Positions 9,058 to 20,919 of a stretch of 51,063 nucleotides of DNA are shown piece by piece. The translations under genes and the position numbers were made by a program. Source of the stretch: an uncultured Planococcus sp. (lineage in GTDB: Bacteria > Bacillota > Bacilli > Bacillales_A > Planococcaceae); the NCBI GenBank assembly GCA_947493585.1, contig CANLRI010000010.1:1-51063 (forward strand), in the 5' to 3' direction. The notes beneath the pieces were generated by a model. It was not told where the DNA came from. It was given only the letters and a program-made list of their open reading frames with translations, and searched no databases. The stretch's first letter is position 1. Every line of letters starts with the position of its first letter.

Positions 9058-9798
9058 ATGTTAACAGATGACGAACGGCTGGATTATTTGCTGGCGGAGA
9101 ACTTGCGCATCATCCAAAGCCCATCGGTATTTTCCTTTTCTTTGGACGCGGTGCTGTTGGCGCGTTTTGCCTATGTGCCGAAAAAGCGCGGCCGCATTGT
9201 CGATTTATGCACGGGCAATGGGGCGATTCCGTTGTTTTTGAGCGCTCGTACCGAATCAACGATCACGGGAGTTGAACTTCAGCCCCGCCTGGCTGGCATG
9301 GCGCGCCGCAGCATCGAATTCAACGGCCTCGACGGACAGATCGACATTATCGAAGGGGACGTGAAAGAAATCCCTGCGCAGCTCGGCTACGAGAAATTCG
9401 ACACGGTGACATGCAATCCGCCGTATTTCCCGGCGCATGACATGAGCGATAAAAATCTGAGTGAGCATATGGCGATTGCGCGCCACGAACTGCACCTGAC
9501 ATTGGACGAAGCGGTACGGTCGGCGAGCCAGTTATTGAAGCAAGGCGGCAAAGCGGCGTTTGTGCATCGTGCGGGAAGATTGATCGATATCATGGCGGCG
9601 ATGCGCAACAATCGCTTGGAGCCAAAACGGATCCGGCTTGTCTACCCGAAAGCGGGCAAAGAAGCGAATACTTTATTGATTGAAGGCATCAAGGACGGCA
9701 AACCGGATTTGAAAGTATTGCCGCCTTTGATCGTTTACGGAGACGACGGCGAATACACGGAAGAAGTGCGAGGTTTGCTGTATGGAAGTGAACAATGA
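9058..9798 (+). CDS. trmN6: tRNA1(Val) (adenine-N6) methyltransferase-like protein (YabB)
   Basis: 246 residues from ATG 9058, preceded by GGCAGGAGTG; an in-frame ATG 39 bases upstream (9019) lies within the terminator-like hairpin and is rejected. It is a class I SAM-dependent methyltransferase: the SAM loop [12 protein letters not shown] starts at D49 and the adenine-N6 catalytic motif NPPY is at 120-123. Family members methylate A37 of tRNA-Val in E. coli; the Bacillus ortholog YabB belongs to the same group, but the exact tRNA target here is inferred. The next gene starts inside its last codons, so yabB-yazA-rsmI form one operon. Confidence 0.88.
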   Translation: MLTDDERLDYLLAENLRIIQSPSVFSFSLDAVLLARFAYVPKKRGRIVDLCTGNGAIPLFLSARTESTITGVELQPRLAGMARRSIEFNGLDGQIDIIEGDVKEIPAQLGYEKFDTVTCNPPYFPAHDMSDKNLSEHMAIARHELHLTLDEAVRSASQLLKQGGKAAFVHRAGRLIDIMAAMRNNRLEPKRIRLVYPKAGKEANTLLIEGIKDGKPDLKVLPPLIVYGDDGEYTEEVRGLLYGSEQ

Positions 9799-10054
9799 CC
9801 ATTATTTCTACGTGCTTGAATGCGGAGATGGTTCGTATTATGCGGGATATACAAATGATTTAGAGAAACGCTTGGCCAAGCATGAAAGCGGGAAAGGCGC
9901 GAAATATACGCGCTCCCGCGGCCCGTTGACGCTCCTTTACCACGAAATGTACGAAACAAAGCCGGAAGCGATGAAAGCGGAATACGCCTTCAAACAATTG
10001 AGCAAGGCGGAAAAAATCGCTTATATTCGAAATGGAAAGGCGGAGCGGACATGA
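9782..10054 (+). CDS. yazA: GIY-YIG nuclease superfamily protein YazA
   Basis: 90 residues, a single GIY-YIG domain of the UPF0213 family: [17 protein letters not shown] near residues 8-24, followed by [20 protein letters not shown]. The catalytic arginine and tyrosine framework is present, but the cellular substrate of this family is not known. The gene overlaps the end of trmN6 by 17 bases and the start of rsmI by 4 (ATGA), so translation is coupled. The RNA-modification neighbours hint at an RNA or DNA processing role. Confidence 0.9.
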   Translation: MEVNNDHYFYVLECGDGSYYAGYTNDLEKRLAKHESGKGAKYTRSRGPLTLLYHEMYETKPEAMKAEYAFKQLSKAEKIAYIRNGKAERT

Positions 10055-10923
10055 AATCACAGAAGAGTTTCAGCGGCGAACAAACGACGCTTTATTTAGT
10101 GGCGACACCGATCGGAAATTTGGAAGACATGACGGTGCGTGCGCTGCGGCTGTTAAAAGAAGTGGACGTCATTGCAGCGGAAGATACGCGCAACACCAAG
10201 AAGCTTTGCAATTATTTTTCCATTGACACCCCGCTAGTCAGCTATCATGAACACAACCAGGACAGCGGGGGAGAGAAAATCCTCCGCTATTTGGCGGAAG
10301 GCAAGTCGGTTGCACTGGTCAGCGATGCCGGCATGCCGTGCATTTCCGATCCAGGGGAGGACATCGTGAAAAAAGCGGTCGAGTCAGGCTATCCGGTCGT
10401 CCCGGTGCCGGGTGCAAATGCAGCACTCAGCGCATTGATCGCTTCTGGCATCACTCCGCAGCCGTTCTTGTTTTACGGGTTCCTATCGCGCAATAAGAAA
10501 GCGCGTCAGGCGGAACTCGAAAAATTGAGCCAGAAAGAAGAAACGCTGCTGTTTTACGAAGCACCGCATCGTTTGAAAGATAGTTTGAAAAACCTGATGG
10601 CGGTGTTCGGCGGCGAGCGCCGGATTGTATTGGCCAGGGAAGTGACCAAAAAATTCGAGGAATTTCTACGCGGAAACTTAGAAGAAGCCGTCGCTTGGGT
10701 GGAGTCTAATGAAATCCGCGGCGAATTCTGCTTAGTGGTTGAAGGCAATTTGGAGCCCGACGTGCTGGAAGTGGATGAGTGGTGGAAAGAACTGACATAC
10801 GTGCAGCACGTCACTCAGTTAATGGAACAAAAACAAATTTCTTCAAAAGAAGCGATCAAGGAAGCAGCGAAAGCGCGAGGCCTTCCAAAGCGTGATGTAT
10901 ACGAAGCATTCCATAAAGACTGA
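10051..10923 (+). CDS. rsmI: 16S rRNA 2'-O-ribose C1402 methyltransferase
   Basis: 290 residues of the RsmI/SAM (tetrapyrrole methylase-fold) family. It methylates the ribose of C1402 in the decoding centre of 16S rRNA. The N-terminal TLYLVATPIGNLEDMTVRAL, the AEDTRNTKKL segment, VSDAGMPCISDPG and VPVPGANAALSAL are all family signatures. The start overlaps yazA by 4 bases. A terminator shared with the convergent abrB gene follows the stop. Confidence 0.95.
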   Translation: MKSQKSFSGEQTTLYLVATPIGNLEDMTVRALRLLKEVDVIAAEDTRNTKKLCNYFSIDTPLVSYHEHNQDSGGEKILRYLAEGKSVALVSDAGMPCISDPGEDIVKKAVESGYPVVPVPGANAALSALIASGITPQPFLFYGFLSRNKKARQAELEKLSQKEETLLFYEAPHRLKDSLKNLMAVFGGERRIVLAREVTKKFEEFLRGNLEEAVAWVESNEIRGEFCLVVEGNLEPDVLEVDEWWKELTYVQHVTQLMEQKQISSKEAIKEAAKARGLPKRDVYEAFHKD

Positions 10924-10933
10924 ATCGAGCCCA

Positions 10934-10972
10934 TAAAAAAAAGCCGGTGTGCATAGGCACGCCGGTTTTTTA
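10934..10972. terminator. Bidirectional terminator between rsmI and abrB
   Basis: The hairpin 10943-10952/10957-10966 (GCCGGTGTGC/GCACGCCGGT) has a run of A before it and a run of T after it, so it can end transcription of rsmI from the left and of abrB from the right. Confidence 0.88.
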
Positions 10973-11248
10973 TTTCTTCAAATTGCTTTGGATTTCTTTG
11001 ACAAGCTGCTCCGCGCCTTCTGGGCTGAGGATCAATTTGCCGCCAACCAATTGCATGTTCTCATCGGAAACTTCACCAGTTACCGCACATGTCATATTTG
11101 GCATATATTTTTTCAAGATAATTTTGTCGTCGTCGACATAAATCTCCAACGCATCTTTCTCTGCGATTCCTAGCGTACGGCGCAATTCAATCGGAATAAC
11201 TACGCGGCCCAGTTCATCCACTTTACGTACAATACCAGTCGATTTCAT
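10970..11248 (-). CDS. abrB: Transition-state regulator AbrB
   Basis: 92 residues from ATG 11248, with GGGG nine bases upstream; an in-frame ATG at 11254 would sit too close to it. The N-terminal swapped-hairpin DNA-binding domain MKSTGIVRKVDELGRVVIPIEL is nearly identical to B. subtilis AbrB, and a C-terminal multimerisation region follows. AbrB binds AT-rich promoter DNA and represses stationary-phase genes such as degradative enzymes, competence and biofilm functions. In B. subtilis Spo0A represses it and it represses sigH. It is the only leftward gene in the first 32 kb and is transcribed divergently from metG. Confidence 0.95.
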   Translation of the reverse strand: MKSTGIVRKVDELGRVVIPIELRRTLGIAEKDALEIYVDDDKIILKKYMPNMTCAVTGEVSDENMQLVGGKLILSPEGAEQLVKEIQSNLKK

Positions 11249-11318
11249 AATCATTAGCCCCTTTCAATTTTAGCGGCAGAATTCGTCAAAATTCGACATT
11301 TACCACTTCTTGTCATAA

Positions 11319-11347
11319 ATCATACCAAGTAATGTCAATTAGGTCAA
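11319..11347 (-). promoter_or_regulatory. Sigma-A promoter of abrB
   Basis: On the minus strand TTGACC (11347-11342) and TATGAT (11324-11319) are separated by exactly 17 bases, about 70 bases before the abrB start. Confidence 0.78.
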
Positions 11348-11495
11348 TAAAAAACTATGGATTTCATAATAAATTTTGGGTTATTGAGGCAAATACCCAT
11401 TATTTCGTTATTTTTTTGCCAATTATTTTCCTGTCACCCTGTTTTGGGGAGAAATTCCAATTTTGAAGCTGGGATTTTTCGAGCGGGAGGAAACA

Positions 11496-13519
<2,024 letters not shown>

Positions 13520-13530
13520 ATATTCATGTG

Positions 13531-13561
13531 ACAGCCTGCTCAGTTGAGTAGGCTGTTTTTG
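13531..13561 (+). terminator. Terminator after metG
   Basis: The ACAGCCTGCTC/GAGTAGGCTGT hairpin is followed by TTTTTG, starting 12 bases after the metG stop. Confidence 0.9.
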
Positions 13562-13706
13562 TGTGCTTCGTGACTTAATGACTATGAAAATAGCTGAAAA
13601 TGACGAAATGACTTCAAAACATCATGTTTTGTAATCCAAATGTAATATGGCTGTGAAGAAAGAAATGGCCTCAACCCGTACAATGTAACCTATGTGAAGG
13701 AGACTG

Positions 13707-14480
13707 ATGAAGATGTATATCGATACCCATGTTCATTTAAACGCCGATCAATACGACGAAGATTTGCAGGAAGTCATTGATCGCGCGCTAAACAGCAAGG
13801 TGGAGAAAATGGTTGTCATCGGTTTTGACCGGAAAACGATCAAACGCGCCATTGAATTGGTTGAGCAATATGACTTTATCTATGCCGTCGTCGGCTGGCA
13901 TCCTGTCGATGCGATCGATTGCACGGACGAAGACCTCGAATGGATCGAACAATTGGCCGCACACGAAAAAGTAGTCGGCATTGGCGAAACCGGCCTCGAT
14001 TACCATTGGGATAAATCACCGAGAGATATCCAACAACAAATATTCCGCAAGCAGATCCAACTCGCGAAACGCGTCAAGTTGCCAATCATCATCCATAACC
14101 GGGAAGCGACAGAAGACGTGCTGACAATCTTGCGCGAGGAAGATGCACAAGAAGTCGGCGGTGTCATGCATTGCTTCGGCGGCAGCGTCGAAACGGCGCA
14201 AGAGAGTATCAAAATGAATTTCATGATTTCACTCGGTGGGCCGGTAACATTCAAAAACGCCAAAAAGCCGAAAGAAGTGGCTGCTGAAATTCCACTGGAA
14301 CATTTGATGATCGAAACCGACGCCCCTTATCTCGCACCGCATCCTTACCGCGGCAAGCGCAATGAACCTTCCTACGTGCCACTCGTGGCGGAAGAGATCG
14401 CCCGCTTAAAAGAGCTGCCGGTCGAAACGGTAGCCGAGGCAACGACAAAAAACGCAGAGCGGTTCTATAAACTTTCATAA
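13707..14480 (+). CDS. tatD: TatD-family metal-dependent DNase (YabD)
   Basis: 257 residues (255 if ATG 13713 is used; that ATG has the better distance, 10 bases, from GGAG at 13699-13702). It is an amidohydrolase-fold TatD nuclease. The metal ligands are visible in order: HVH near the N-terminus (IDTHVHLNAD), the glutamate in GIGETGLDYH, histidines in IIHNREA and MHCFGG, and the aspartate in IETDAPYLAPHPYRGKRNEP. Family members have 3'-5' DNase or RNase activity with roles in DNA repair and nucleic-acid turnover. It sits alone between the metG terminator and the yabE promoter. Confidence 0.92.
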   Translation: MKMYIDTHVHLNADQYDEDLQEVIDRALNSKVEKMVVIGFDRKTIKRAIELVEQYDFIYAVVGWHPVDAIDCTDEDLEWIEQLAAHEKVVGIGETGLDYHWDKSPRDIQQQIFRKQIQLAKRVKLPIIIHNREATEDVLTILREEDAQEVGGVMHCFGGSVETAQESIKMNFMISLGGPVTFKNAKKPKEVAAEIPLEHLMIETDAPYLAPHPYRGKRNEPSYVPLVAEEIARLKELPVETVAEATTKNAERFYKLS

Positions 14481-14508
14481 ATGCAGGTTAATTAAAAAAA
14501 CATATGCG

Positions 14509-14537
14509 TTGACACGCAAGTGAGACGCACCTATAAT
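14509..14537 (+). promoter_or_regulatory. Consensus sigma-A promoter of yabE
   Basis: TTGACA (14509-14514) and TATAAT (14532-14537) are both perfect and 17 bases apart. Transcription would start about 20 bases before the TTG start codon, leaving no room for a riboswitch. Confidence 0.9.
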
Positions 14538-14566
14538 CACTCAGGTGTATGAAGGAGGAGTTATTT

Positions 14567-15946
14567 TTGACAAAAGAAGCAAATAATACCAATAACAATA
14601 AATCATTCAAAGGAAAGTCGGCAGCGATCAGCATCGCGACGGTTCTCTTGTTCGCAGCCGTATTGGCCTTTGCGATTTTTGAAGGCACGAAAAATACAGT
14701 GACAATTACAGCGAACGGGGAAACAGAAGAAATCCGTACGCATGCTGAAACAGTTGGCGATGTATTGAACGAAAAGGCGATTGAAGTCGGAAAAGACGAT
14801 TTCCTCAGCCATTCAGCCGATACCAAGATCGAAGGCGAGACCGCGATCGAATGGGATGAAGCGGAACAATACGCAGTAACCGTTGACGGAGAAACCCGTT
14901 CAGCATGGACGACAGAAAACACAGTCTCTGCCATTTTGGAAAAAGCGGAAATCGAAGTGACGAAGCATGACAAAGTAAGCCCTGCACTCGATGAAACCGT
15001 CGATGAAGATACAGTGATTGATGTAGAAAAAGCATATGAAGTAACTATCGTGGATGGCGGAAAAGACAAAAAAGTCTGGTCCACTTCGACTACGGTCGCT
15101 GACTTTTTAAAACAGCATAGTGTGGAGCTAAGCAAACTTGACCGCGTAGAGCAGGATATGGATGAACTTGTTCTTCCAAACTCCAAAGTCGAGGTCGTGC
15201 GTGTAGAAAAAGTCACCGATGTAGTGGAAGACGCTGTGAAGTATGCAGTGGAAACGAGAAAAGATTCATCCCTCTTGAAAGGCAGCGAAAAGCTGGTCCA
15301 AAAAGGGCAGAACGGATTGGTTAAGAAAACGTACGAAGTCGTGAAAGAAAACGGCAAAGAAGTAAAACGTGAATTGAAAAAAGAAAAAGTCGTCAAAGAA
15401 CCGAAACAGCAGATCTTGGCTGTCGGAACGAAAACCGTCGTAGCTAGCGTATCGCGTGGCACAGCGAAAAAAGAAACAGCCGCCCCTAAACAGGCATCAG
15501 TGAAAAAAGAAGCTGCGCCAGTGCAAAAAGCTTCGGCAAAAGTTGAGAAAGCTGCAGCTCCAAAAGCGGTAGCAAAAGCTCCTGAAAAGGCGCCAGAAAA
15601 AGCGAAGGCGGCACCACAGCCAGCGAAAAAAGAGTCTGCTTCTGAACCTGCAGGCGGCAAGGAATTCTATGTCTCTGCAACAGCATACACAGCTAGCTGC
15701 ACAGGCTGCTCCGGTATCACGGCAACGGGCATCAATTTAAAAGCAAACCCGGGCCTTAAAGTGATCGCAGTTGATCCAAGCATCATTCCACTCGGTTCAA
15801 AAGTATGGGTGGAAGGCTACGGCAATGCCATCGCAGGCGATACAGGCGGAGCGATCAAAGGCAACAAGATCGATTTGTTCATGCCGAACCGTTCCGATGC
15901 CATCGCATTCGGGCGCAAGCAAGTGAAAGTGAAAATCCTTAACTAA
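14567..15946 (+). CDS. yabE: Cell-wall-associated 3D/G5-domain protein (YabE-like, Rpf/lytic transglycosylase-type)
   Basis: 459 residues from TTG 14567, chosen because GGAGGAG (14554-14560) is six bases upstream; the in-frame ATG at 14549 lies before that Shine-Dalgarno. An N-terminal membrane segment (AAISIATVLLFAAVLAFAIF, ~residues 19-38) anchors or exports it. Three DUF348 ubiquitin-like repeats follow, then a G5 domain (~225-300), an Ala/Lys/Pro-rich linker (~300-365), and a C-terminal 3D domain with the Asp-bearing motifs AVDPSIIPLGSKV, AGDTGGAIKG and IDLFM. Proteins of this type (YabE, YocH and Rpf/Sps-like) cleave or remodel peptidoglycan. The linker is highly repetitive in AAPK/AKAPEK words. 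A strong terminator follows. Confidence 0.9.
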   Translation: MTKEANNTNNNKSFKGKSAAISIATVLLFAAVLAFAIFEGTKNTVTITANGETEEIRTHAETVGDVLNEKAIEVGKDDFLSHSADTKIEGETAIEWDEAEQYAVTVDGETRSAWTTENTVSAILEKAEIEVTKHDKVSPALDETVDEDTVIDVEKAYEVTIVDGGKDKKVWSTSTTVADFLKQHSVELSKLDRVEQDMDELVLPNSKVEVVRVEKVTDVVEDAVKYAVETRKDSSLLKGSEKLVQKGQNGLVKKTYEVVKENGKEVKRELKKEKVVKEPKQQILAVGTKTVVASVSRGTAKKETAAPKQASVKKEAAPVQKASAKVEKAAAPKAVAKAPEKAPEKAKAAPQPAKKESASEPAGGKEFYVSATAYTASCTGCSGITATGINLKANPGLKVIAVDPSIIPLGSKVWVEGYGNAIAGDTGGAIKGNKIDLFMPNRSDAIAFGRKQVKVKILN

Positions 15947-15970
15947 TCGAATACGGTATTATATAGAAGG

Positions 15971-16004
15971 AAAAGCTTTCCCGGAATGTCGGGAAAGCTT
16001 TTTA
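15971..16004 (+). terminator. Terminator after yabE
   Basis: The AAAAGCTTTCCCG/CGGGAAAGCTTTTT hairpin with loop GAATGT lies 25 bases after the yabE stop. Confidence 0.92.
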
Positions 16005-16061
16005 CATATTTACCGGCAGCGCGGTAAAATGAATGAGATCTGCAGAAACGAGGGATGGACC

Positions 16062-17497
<1,436 letters not shown>

Positions 17498-17603
17498 ACC
17501 GTGAAACTGTAACAGTTTTGGCACAGTTTTTTTCGGAAGTAGAATATTTCGGATAAATAACTGTTGCAATTCCTGAAAAGCATTGGTAAAATTAAAAATT
17601 TAT

Positions 17604-17632
17604 TTGACTCCGCGGTCATTTTATGCTAGACT
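17604..17632 (+). promoter_or_regulatory. Strong sigma-A promoter of veg
   Basis: TTGACT (17604-17609) and TAGACT (17627-17632) are 17 bases apart, with an A/T-rich UP-element-like tract just upstream (17588-17603). The veg promoter of B. subtilis is a classic strong vegetative promoter, and this one has the same design. Confidence 0.82.
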
Positions 17633-17658
17633 TTAGACTATAGTGAGGTGTAGACAAA

Positions 17659-17922
17659 ATGCCCAAAACTTTGGCGGAGATTAAAAAGTCATTAGACCTG
17701 CATTTAGGGAAAAGGTTGCTGTTAAAAGCAAACGGAGGTCGCAAAAAGACGGTAGAACGTGCCGGAATTCTGCGTGAAACCTATCACTCCGTGTTCGTGA
17801 TTGAATTGGATCAAGATGAACATGCATTTGAACGTGTATCTTATAGCTACGCGGACATCTTAACTGAAGCAGTGGAAATCACTGTGTTTGAAGGAACAGA
17901 AGACGCGCTTGTCGTTAAATAA
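17659..17922 (+). CDS. veg: Veg protein (biofilm-stimulating small protein)
   Basis: 87 residues, highly similar to B. subtilis Veg throughout ([27 protein letters not shown] is the recognisable N-terminus as far as recalled; the [11 protein letters not shown] segment is family-typical). It is small, soluble and SH3-like. In B. subtilis it stimulates biofilm matrix genes by interfering with the repressor SinR. Whether SinR exists in this organism cannot be told from the window. The B. subtilis neighbours yabG (before) and sspF (after) are spore genes and are absent here. Confidence 0.93.
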   Translation: MPKTLAEIKKSLDLHLGKRLLLKANGGRKKTVERAGILRETYHSVFVIELDQDEHAFERVSYSYADILTEAVEITVFEGTEDALVVK

Positions 17923-17948
17923 TTGAACTCTATTTCATTCTTACTTTA

Positions 17949-17987
17949 CAACCCGCTTCGGTGATTTCGCCGGAAGTGGGTTTTTTC
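17949..17987 (+). terminator. Terminator after veg
   Basis: The ACCCGCTTC/GGAAGTGGGT hairpin is followed by TTTTTT, about 30 bases after the veg stop. Confidence 0.88.
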
Positions 17988-18062
17988 TATTGTTCCGGTT
18001 CTTCGGAAGCGATGCGTCTGTGTTAAAATAGTTTTCATCAGAACAGAAAAGGAGGCAGTGGA

Positions 18063-18926
18063 ATGCTCTATATAAAAGCGCCTGCCAAAATCAATTTGAC
18101 GCTTGATGTCTTGTATAAGCGTCCGGACAATTACCACGAAATCGAAATGATCATGACCACCGTCGACTTGGCCGACCGAATCGGCTTGCAAGGGACAGCG
18201 AAAGGCATACATATCCAGTCGGCGGACCGTTTTGTGCCGAACGACTCGCGCAACTTGGCGTACCAGGCTGCGCAATTGATCAAAGATACATTCAATATTA
18301 AAACAGGGGTCATCATTTCGCTCGATAAACAGATTCCCGTAGCGGCGGGACTAGCCGGCGGCAGCAGTGACGCAGCGGCTACATTGAAAGGCCTCAACCA
18401 ACTATGGCAATTGAATCTGTCGCTCGACGAGTTGGCAGAGCTCGGTGCAAAAATCGGCTCAGACGTGTCGTTTTGTGTATACGGCGGCACGGCACTTGCG
18501 ACAGGGCGCGGCGAGGTCATCGAAGAACTGCCGGCGCCTCCACATTGCTGGGTCATTCTTGCCAAACCATCGCTCGGCGTTTCGACAGCAGATGTTTACG
18601 GGGCATTCAATCCGGACAAAGCGAATCATCCGGATACGCAAGCGATGATTACAGCACTTCGTGAAGGCGATTACGAAGCGATGTGCGACAATCTTGGCAA
18701 TGCGCTTGAAAGCGTAACGATGAACCTTCATCCAGAAGTTGGCCAGATCAAAGAGCATATGATTAAATTCGGTGCCGATGCGGTACTGATGAGCGGCAGC
18801 GGCCCGACCGTCTTCGGCTTGGTCAACCAAGAAGCGCGGATCCCGCGAATTTACAATGGTTTACGCGGCTTCTGTTCGGAAGTATATGCGGTACGGTTGC
18901 TAGGCGACCGGGAGACTCTTGCTTAA
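18063..18926 (+). CDS. ispE: 4-(cytidine 5'-diphospho)-2-C-methyl-D-erythritol kinase
   Basis: 287 residues, GHMP kinase fold. It phosphorylates CDP-methylerythritol in the MEP (non-mevalonate) isoprenoid pathway, which feeds undecaprenyl phosphate and quinones. The N-terminal [11 protein letters not shown] substrate motif, the glycine-rich ATP loop [19 protein letters not shown] (~residues 96-114) and the C-terminal [12 protein letters not shown] motif are all present. AGGAGGCAG precedes the start. purR follows after a 57-base gap. Confidence 0.95.
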   Translation: MLYIKAPAKINLTLDVLYKRPDNYHEIEMIMTTVDLADRIGLQGTAKGIHIQSADRFVPNDSRNLAYQAAQLIKDTFNIKTGVIISLDKQIPVAAGLAGGSSDAAATLKGLNQLWQLNLSLDELAELGAKIGSDVSFCVYGGTALATGRGEVIEELPAPPHCWVILAKPSLGVSTADVYGAFNPDKANHPDTQAMITALREGDYEAMCDNLGNALESVTMNLHPEVGQIKEHMIKFGADAVLMSGSGPTVFGLVNQEARIPRIYNGLRGFCSEVYAVRLLGDRETLA

Positions 18927-18983
18927 ATACGTATATTTATGGTAAGTTTTCATTAGAATATTCGTGTTTAGGAGAGGGTAGTA

Positions 18984-19808
18984 GTGAAATGGAAGCGCAG
19001 TGAACGCTTGGTCGACATGACGCATTATCTATTGGAACATCCGCATCAATTGATTCCGTTGACATATTTCTCGGATTTGTATCAGTCAGCGAAATCTTCG
19101 ATCAGTGAAGACTTGGGCATCGTCAAGGAAACCTTTGAAGAAAAAGGAATCGGCCTATTGATGACCGTGCCGGGAGCTTCCGGCGGTGTCAAATATGTTC
19201 CGAAGATGAAGGGTCCTGAGATTCGCCAAGTGATGGATGAACTGATTACTGAATTGAGCCAATCGGACCGGCTGTTGCCGGGCGGTTATTTGTATATGAC
19301 CGATGTGCTCGGCAACCCCCAAATGATGAATCGCGTCGGCAAAGTGTTCGCCAGCGCGTTCGCGGGCGAGAAAATTGATGCCATCATGACAGTCGCGACA
19401 AAAGGCATCCCGATAGCCCAGGCGATCGCGCGCCACTTGAACGTGCCGGTTGTCATCGTCCGCCGCGACAGCAAAGTGACAGAAGGTTCCACGGTGAGCA
19501 TCAATTATGTCTCAGGTTCAACGCGGCGCATTCAGACAATGGTGCTGTCAAAACGCAGCATGAAAAGCGGTCAACGTGTTCTTATCACCGACGATTTCAT
19601 GAAAGTCGGGGGCACGATGAACGGCATGAAGAATTTATTGGAAGAATTTGATTGCACACTAGCTGGCGTTGCGGTGCTCGTAGAAGCGGAGCATGCGGAC
19701 GAGCGCCTCGTGGAAAAATACCTATCGCTTGTCAAATTGGACGAGGTAAGTGAAAAAGACCGGACCATTACATTAAGGGCCGGAAATTATTTCGAAGGAG
19801 CGGATTGA
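18984..19808 (+). CDS. purR: Purine operon repressor PurR
   Basis: 274 residues from GTG 18984 (GGAGAGGG upstream). It has an N-terminal winged-helix domain (~1-75, [17 protein letters not shown]) and a C-terminal phosphoribosyltransferase-like domain with the PRPP loop [14 protein letters not shown] (~residues 198-211). In Bacillus it represses purine synthesis and transport genes by binding PurBoxes, and PRPP relieves repression; (p)ppGpp also binds. PRPP synthetase (prs) and hypoxanthine phosphoribosyltransferase (hpt), which make and use this ligand, are both in the window. ridA starts one base after its stop. Confidence 0.95.
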   Translation: MKWKRSERLVDMTHYLLEHPHQLIPLTYFSDLYQSAKSSISEDLGIVKETFEEKGIGLLMTVPGASGGVKYVPKMKGPEIRQVMDELITELSQSDRLLPGGYLYMTDVLGNPQMMNRVGKVFASAFAGEKIDAIMTVATKGIPIAQAIARHLNVPVVIVRRDSKVTEGSTVSINYVSGSTRRIQTMVLSKRSMKSGQRVLITDDFMKVGGTMNGMKNLLEEFDCTLAGVAVLVEAEHADERLVEKYLSLVKLDEVSEKDRTITLRAGNYFEGAD

Positions 19809-19809
19809 G

Positions 19810-20187
19810 ATGAAATATGTAGCCACAGACAAAGCAGCAGCGGCGATTGGGCCGTATTCACAAGGCGTCATTTCAGGAGACATGTTCTATAGCTCAGGGC
19901 AGATCCCATTGAAAGCAGATGGAGAGCTTGTACAAGGCGGCATTGCGGAACAAACGCATCAAGTGTTCGCTAATCTTGAGGCCGTCTTAGAAGAAGCGGG
20001 ATCGTCGCTTCAGCATGTCATCAAAACGACGGTGTTCATCAAAGACATGAACGATTTTGCGGAACTGAACTCAATCTATGCTTCTTATTTTGGCGATCAT
20101 AAGCCGGCACGCTCCACAGTCGAAGTGGCACGCCTGCCAAAAGATGTGAAAGTAGAAATTGAAGTCATTGCGAAAGTTGCACAATAA
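19810..20187 (+). CDS. ridA: RidA enamine/imine deaminase (YabJ)
   Basis: 125 residues, the standard length of the YjgF/YER057c/UK114 family. RidA hydrolyses reactive 2-aminoacrylate and related enamines released by PLP enzymes. The signatures [21 protein letters not shown] and the C-terminal arginine-containing [20 protein letters not shown] are present. In B. subtilis yabJ is needed for full PurR-dependent repression, and here too it is fused to purR by a one-base spacing. Cysteine and PLP-dependent metabolism elsewhere in the window (cysK, yaaO) could supply substrates; this is inference. Confidence 0.95.
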   Translation: MKYVATDKAAAAIGPYSQGVISGDMFYSSGQIPLKADGELVQGGIAEQTHQVFANLEAVLEEAGSSLQHVIKTTVFIKDMNDFAELNSIYASYFGDHKPARSTVEVARLPKDVKVEIEVIAKVAQ

Positions 20188-20215
20188 AACCACCTTTTGG
20201 GTGGTTTTTGTTTTA
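20187..20215 (+). terminator. Terminator after ridA
   Basis: The AAACCACC/GGTGGTTT hairpin with a four-base T loop is followed by TTTGTTTTATTTT; it begins at the stop codon. Confidence 0.88.
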
Positions 20216-20261
20216 TTTTCATTTATTAAGTAAATTTTCTAATAAATTATGTAATTTTTGA

Positions 20262-20286
20262 AGGAATTTAGTCCTCTTCCCCGAAT
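20262..20286 (+). promoter_or_regulatory. Sigma-H-type promoter of spoVG
   Basis: AGGAATT (20262-20268) and CGAAT (20282-20286) are separated by 13 bases. This matches the sigma-H consensus (AGGA-A/T-A/T ... GAAT) and the layout of the B. subtilis spoVG promoter as I remember it. No good sigma-A promoter is seen in the same gap. Confidence 0.7.
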
Positions 20287-20335
20287 ACAAACAAAAGCGC
20301 CAAAAAATTACAGCAAGAGAAGGGGAGATTTGAGA

Positions 20336-20620
20336 ATGGAAGTAACTGATGTAAGATTGCGCCGCGTTCAAACTGACGGACGCATGCGGGCAATCGCTTC
20401 AATCACGCTCGACAATGAATTCGTGGTACACGACATCCGCGTTATCGACGGCAACGATGGATTATTTGTCGCCATGCCGAGTAAGCGGACGCCGGACGGG
20501 GAGTTCCGCGACATTGCACATCCGATCAATTCCGGCACGCGCAATAAATTGCAAGAAGCCGTGCTCGAAGCATATGGACAAAGTGAAGAGCAGGCAGTAC
20601 TTGAGAATGCCGGCATCTGA
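20336..20620 (+). CDS. spoVG: Septation/regulatory protein SpoVG
   Basis: 94 residues from ATG 20336, behind AAGGGGAG; the frame is open 26 codons further upstream but that part overlaps the promoter. [39 protein letters not shown] is characteristic SpoVG sequence in consecutive segments. SpoVG is a small dimeric DNA/RNA-binding regulator found also in non-sporulating Firmicutes (Listeria, Staphylococcus), where it controls virulence, cell division and capsule genes. It is named for a sporulation role but is kept here while true spore genes of the region are gone. Confidence 0.95.
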   Translation: MEVTDVRLRRVQTDGRMRAIASITLDNEFVVHDIRVIDGNDGLFVAMPSKRTPDGEFRDIAHPINSGTRNKLQEAVLEAYGQSEEQAVLENAGI

Positions 20621-20627
20621 TTCGCCG

Positions 20628-20662
20628 AAGAACCTTCCACTTCTAGAGAAGGTTCTTTTTTA
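20628..20662 (+). terminator. Terminator after spoVG
   Basis: AAGAACCTTC (20628-20637) pairs with GAAGGTTCTT (20648-20657), followed by TTTTT. Confidence 0.9.
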
Positions 20663-20725
20663 TGGGTAAAATTCCATCGGTAAGAAATGCCTCTCTTACC
20701 AGTCTGGCTTAGAAGGTAGAAAAGC

Positions 20726-20807
20726 GCGCAATTGCGCTCGCTTCGGGCTTTGTCATGTGATTGTCATGTCCTGTAACCTTGAAAATCAAGGGTTTTTCAG
20801 CTATAGT
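20726..20807 (+). promoter_or_regulatory. glmU promoter with operator-like repeats
   Basis: A sigma-A promoter is formed by TTGAAA (20779-20784) and TATAGT (20802-20807), spaced 17. A dyad CCTTGA-AAA-TCAAGG (20777-20791) overlaps the -35. Just upstream lies a direct repeat of TGTCATGT (20751-20758 and 20762-20769) with an 11-base period, one helical turn, and further up a perfect 12-base palindrome GCGCAATTGCGC (20726-20737). The positions suit an activator and a repressor site; the proteins are unknown. Confidence 0.6.
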
Positions 20808-20836
20808 CAATAAGGAAACGTGAAAGTGGCATTTTT

Positions 20837-20869
20837 TTGTCTAGAACGGACAGCGCTTTCGCCAGACAA
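20837..20869 (+). promoter_or_regulatory. Hairpin in the glmU leader, terminator-like
   Basis: TTGTCT (20837-20842) pairs with AGACAA (20864-20869), with a small inner GCG/CGC stem, followed by TTATTTTTC. It lies in the ~105-base untranslated leader of glmU, after the promoter, so it could be an attenuator or an mRNA-processing site. Confidence 0.4.
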
Positions 20870-20919
20870 TTATTTTTCAGTTAATCAATTTAAATACAGG
20901 AAATGGAGGGATTCGACCG

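Noticed and set aside
14488..15660. 390-codon minus-strand open frame antisense to yabE
   Set aside because: Its Ser/Thr/Phe/Ala-rich translation is the mirror of the Ala/Lys/Glu-rich yabE coding sequence; no Shine-Dalgarno, and yabE has clear domains and a consensus promoter.
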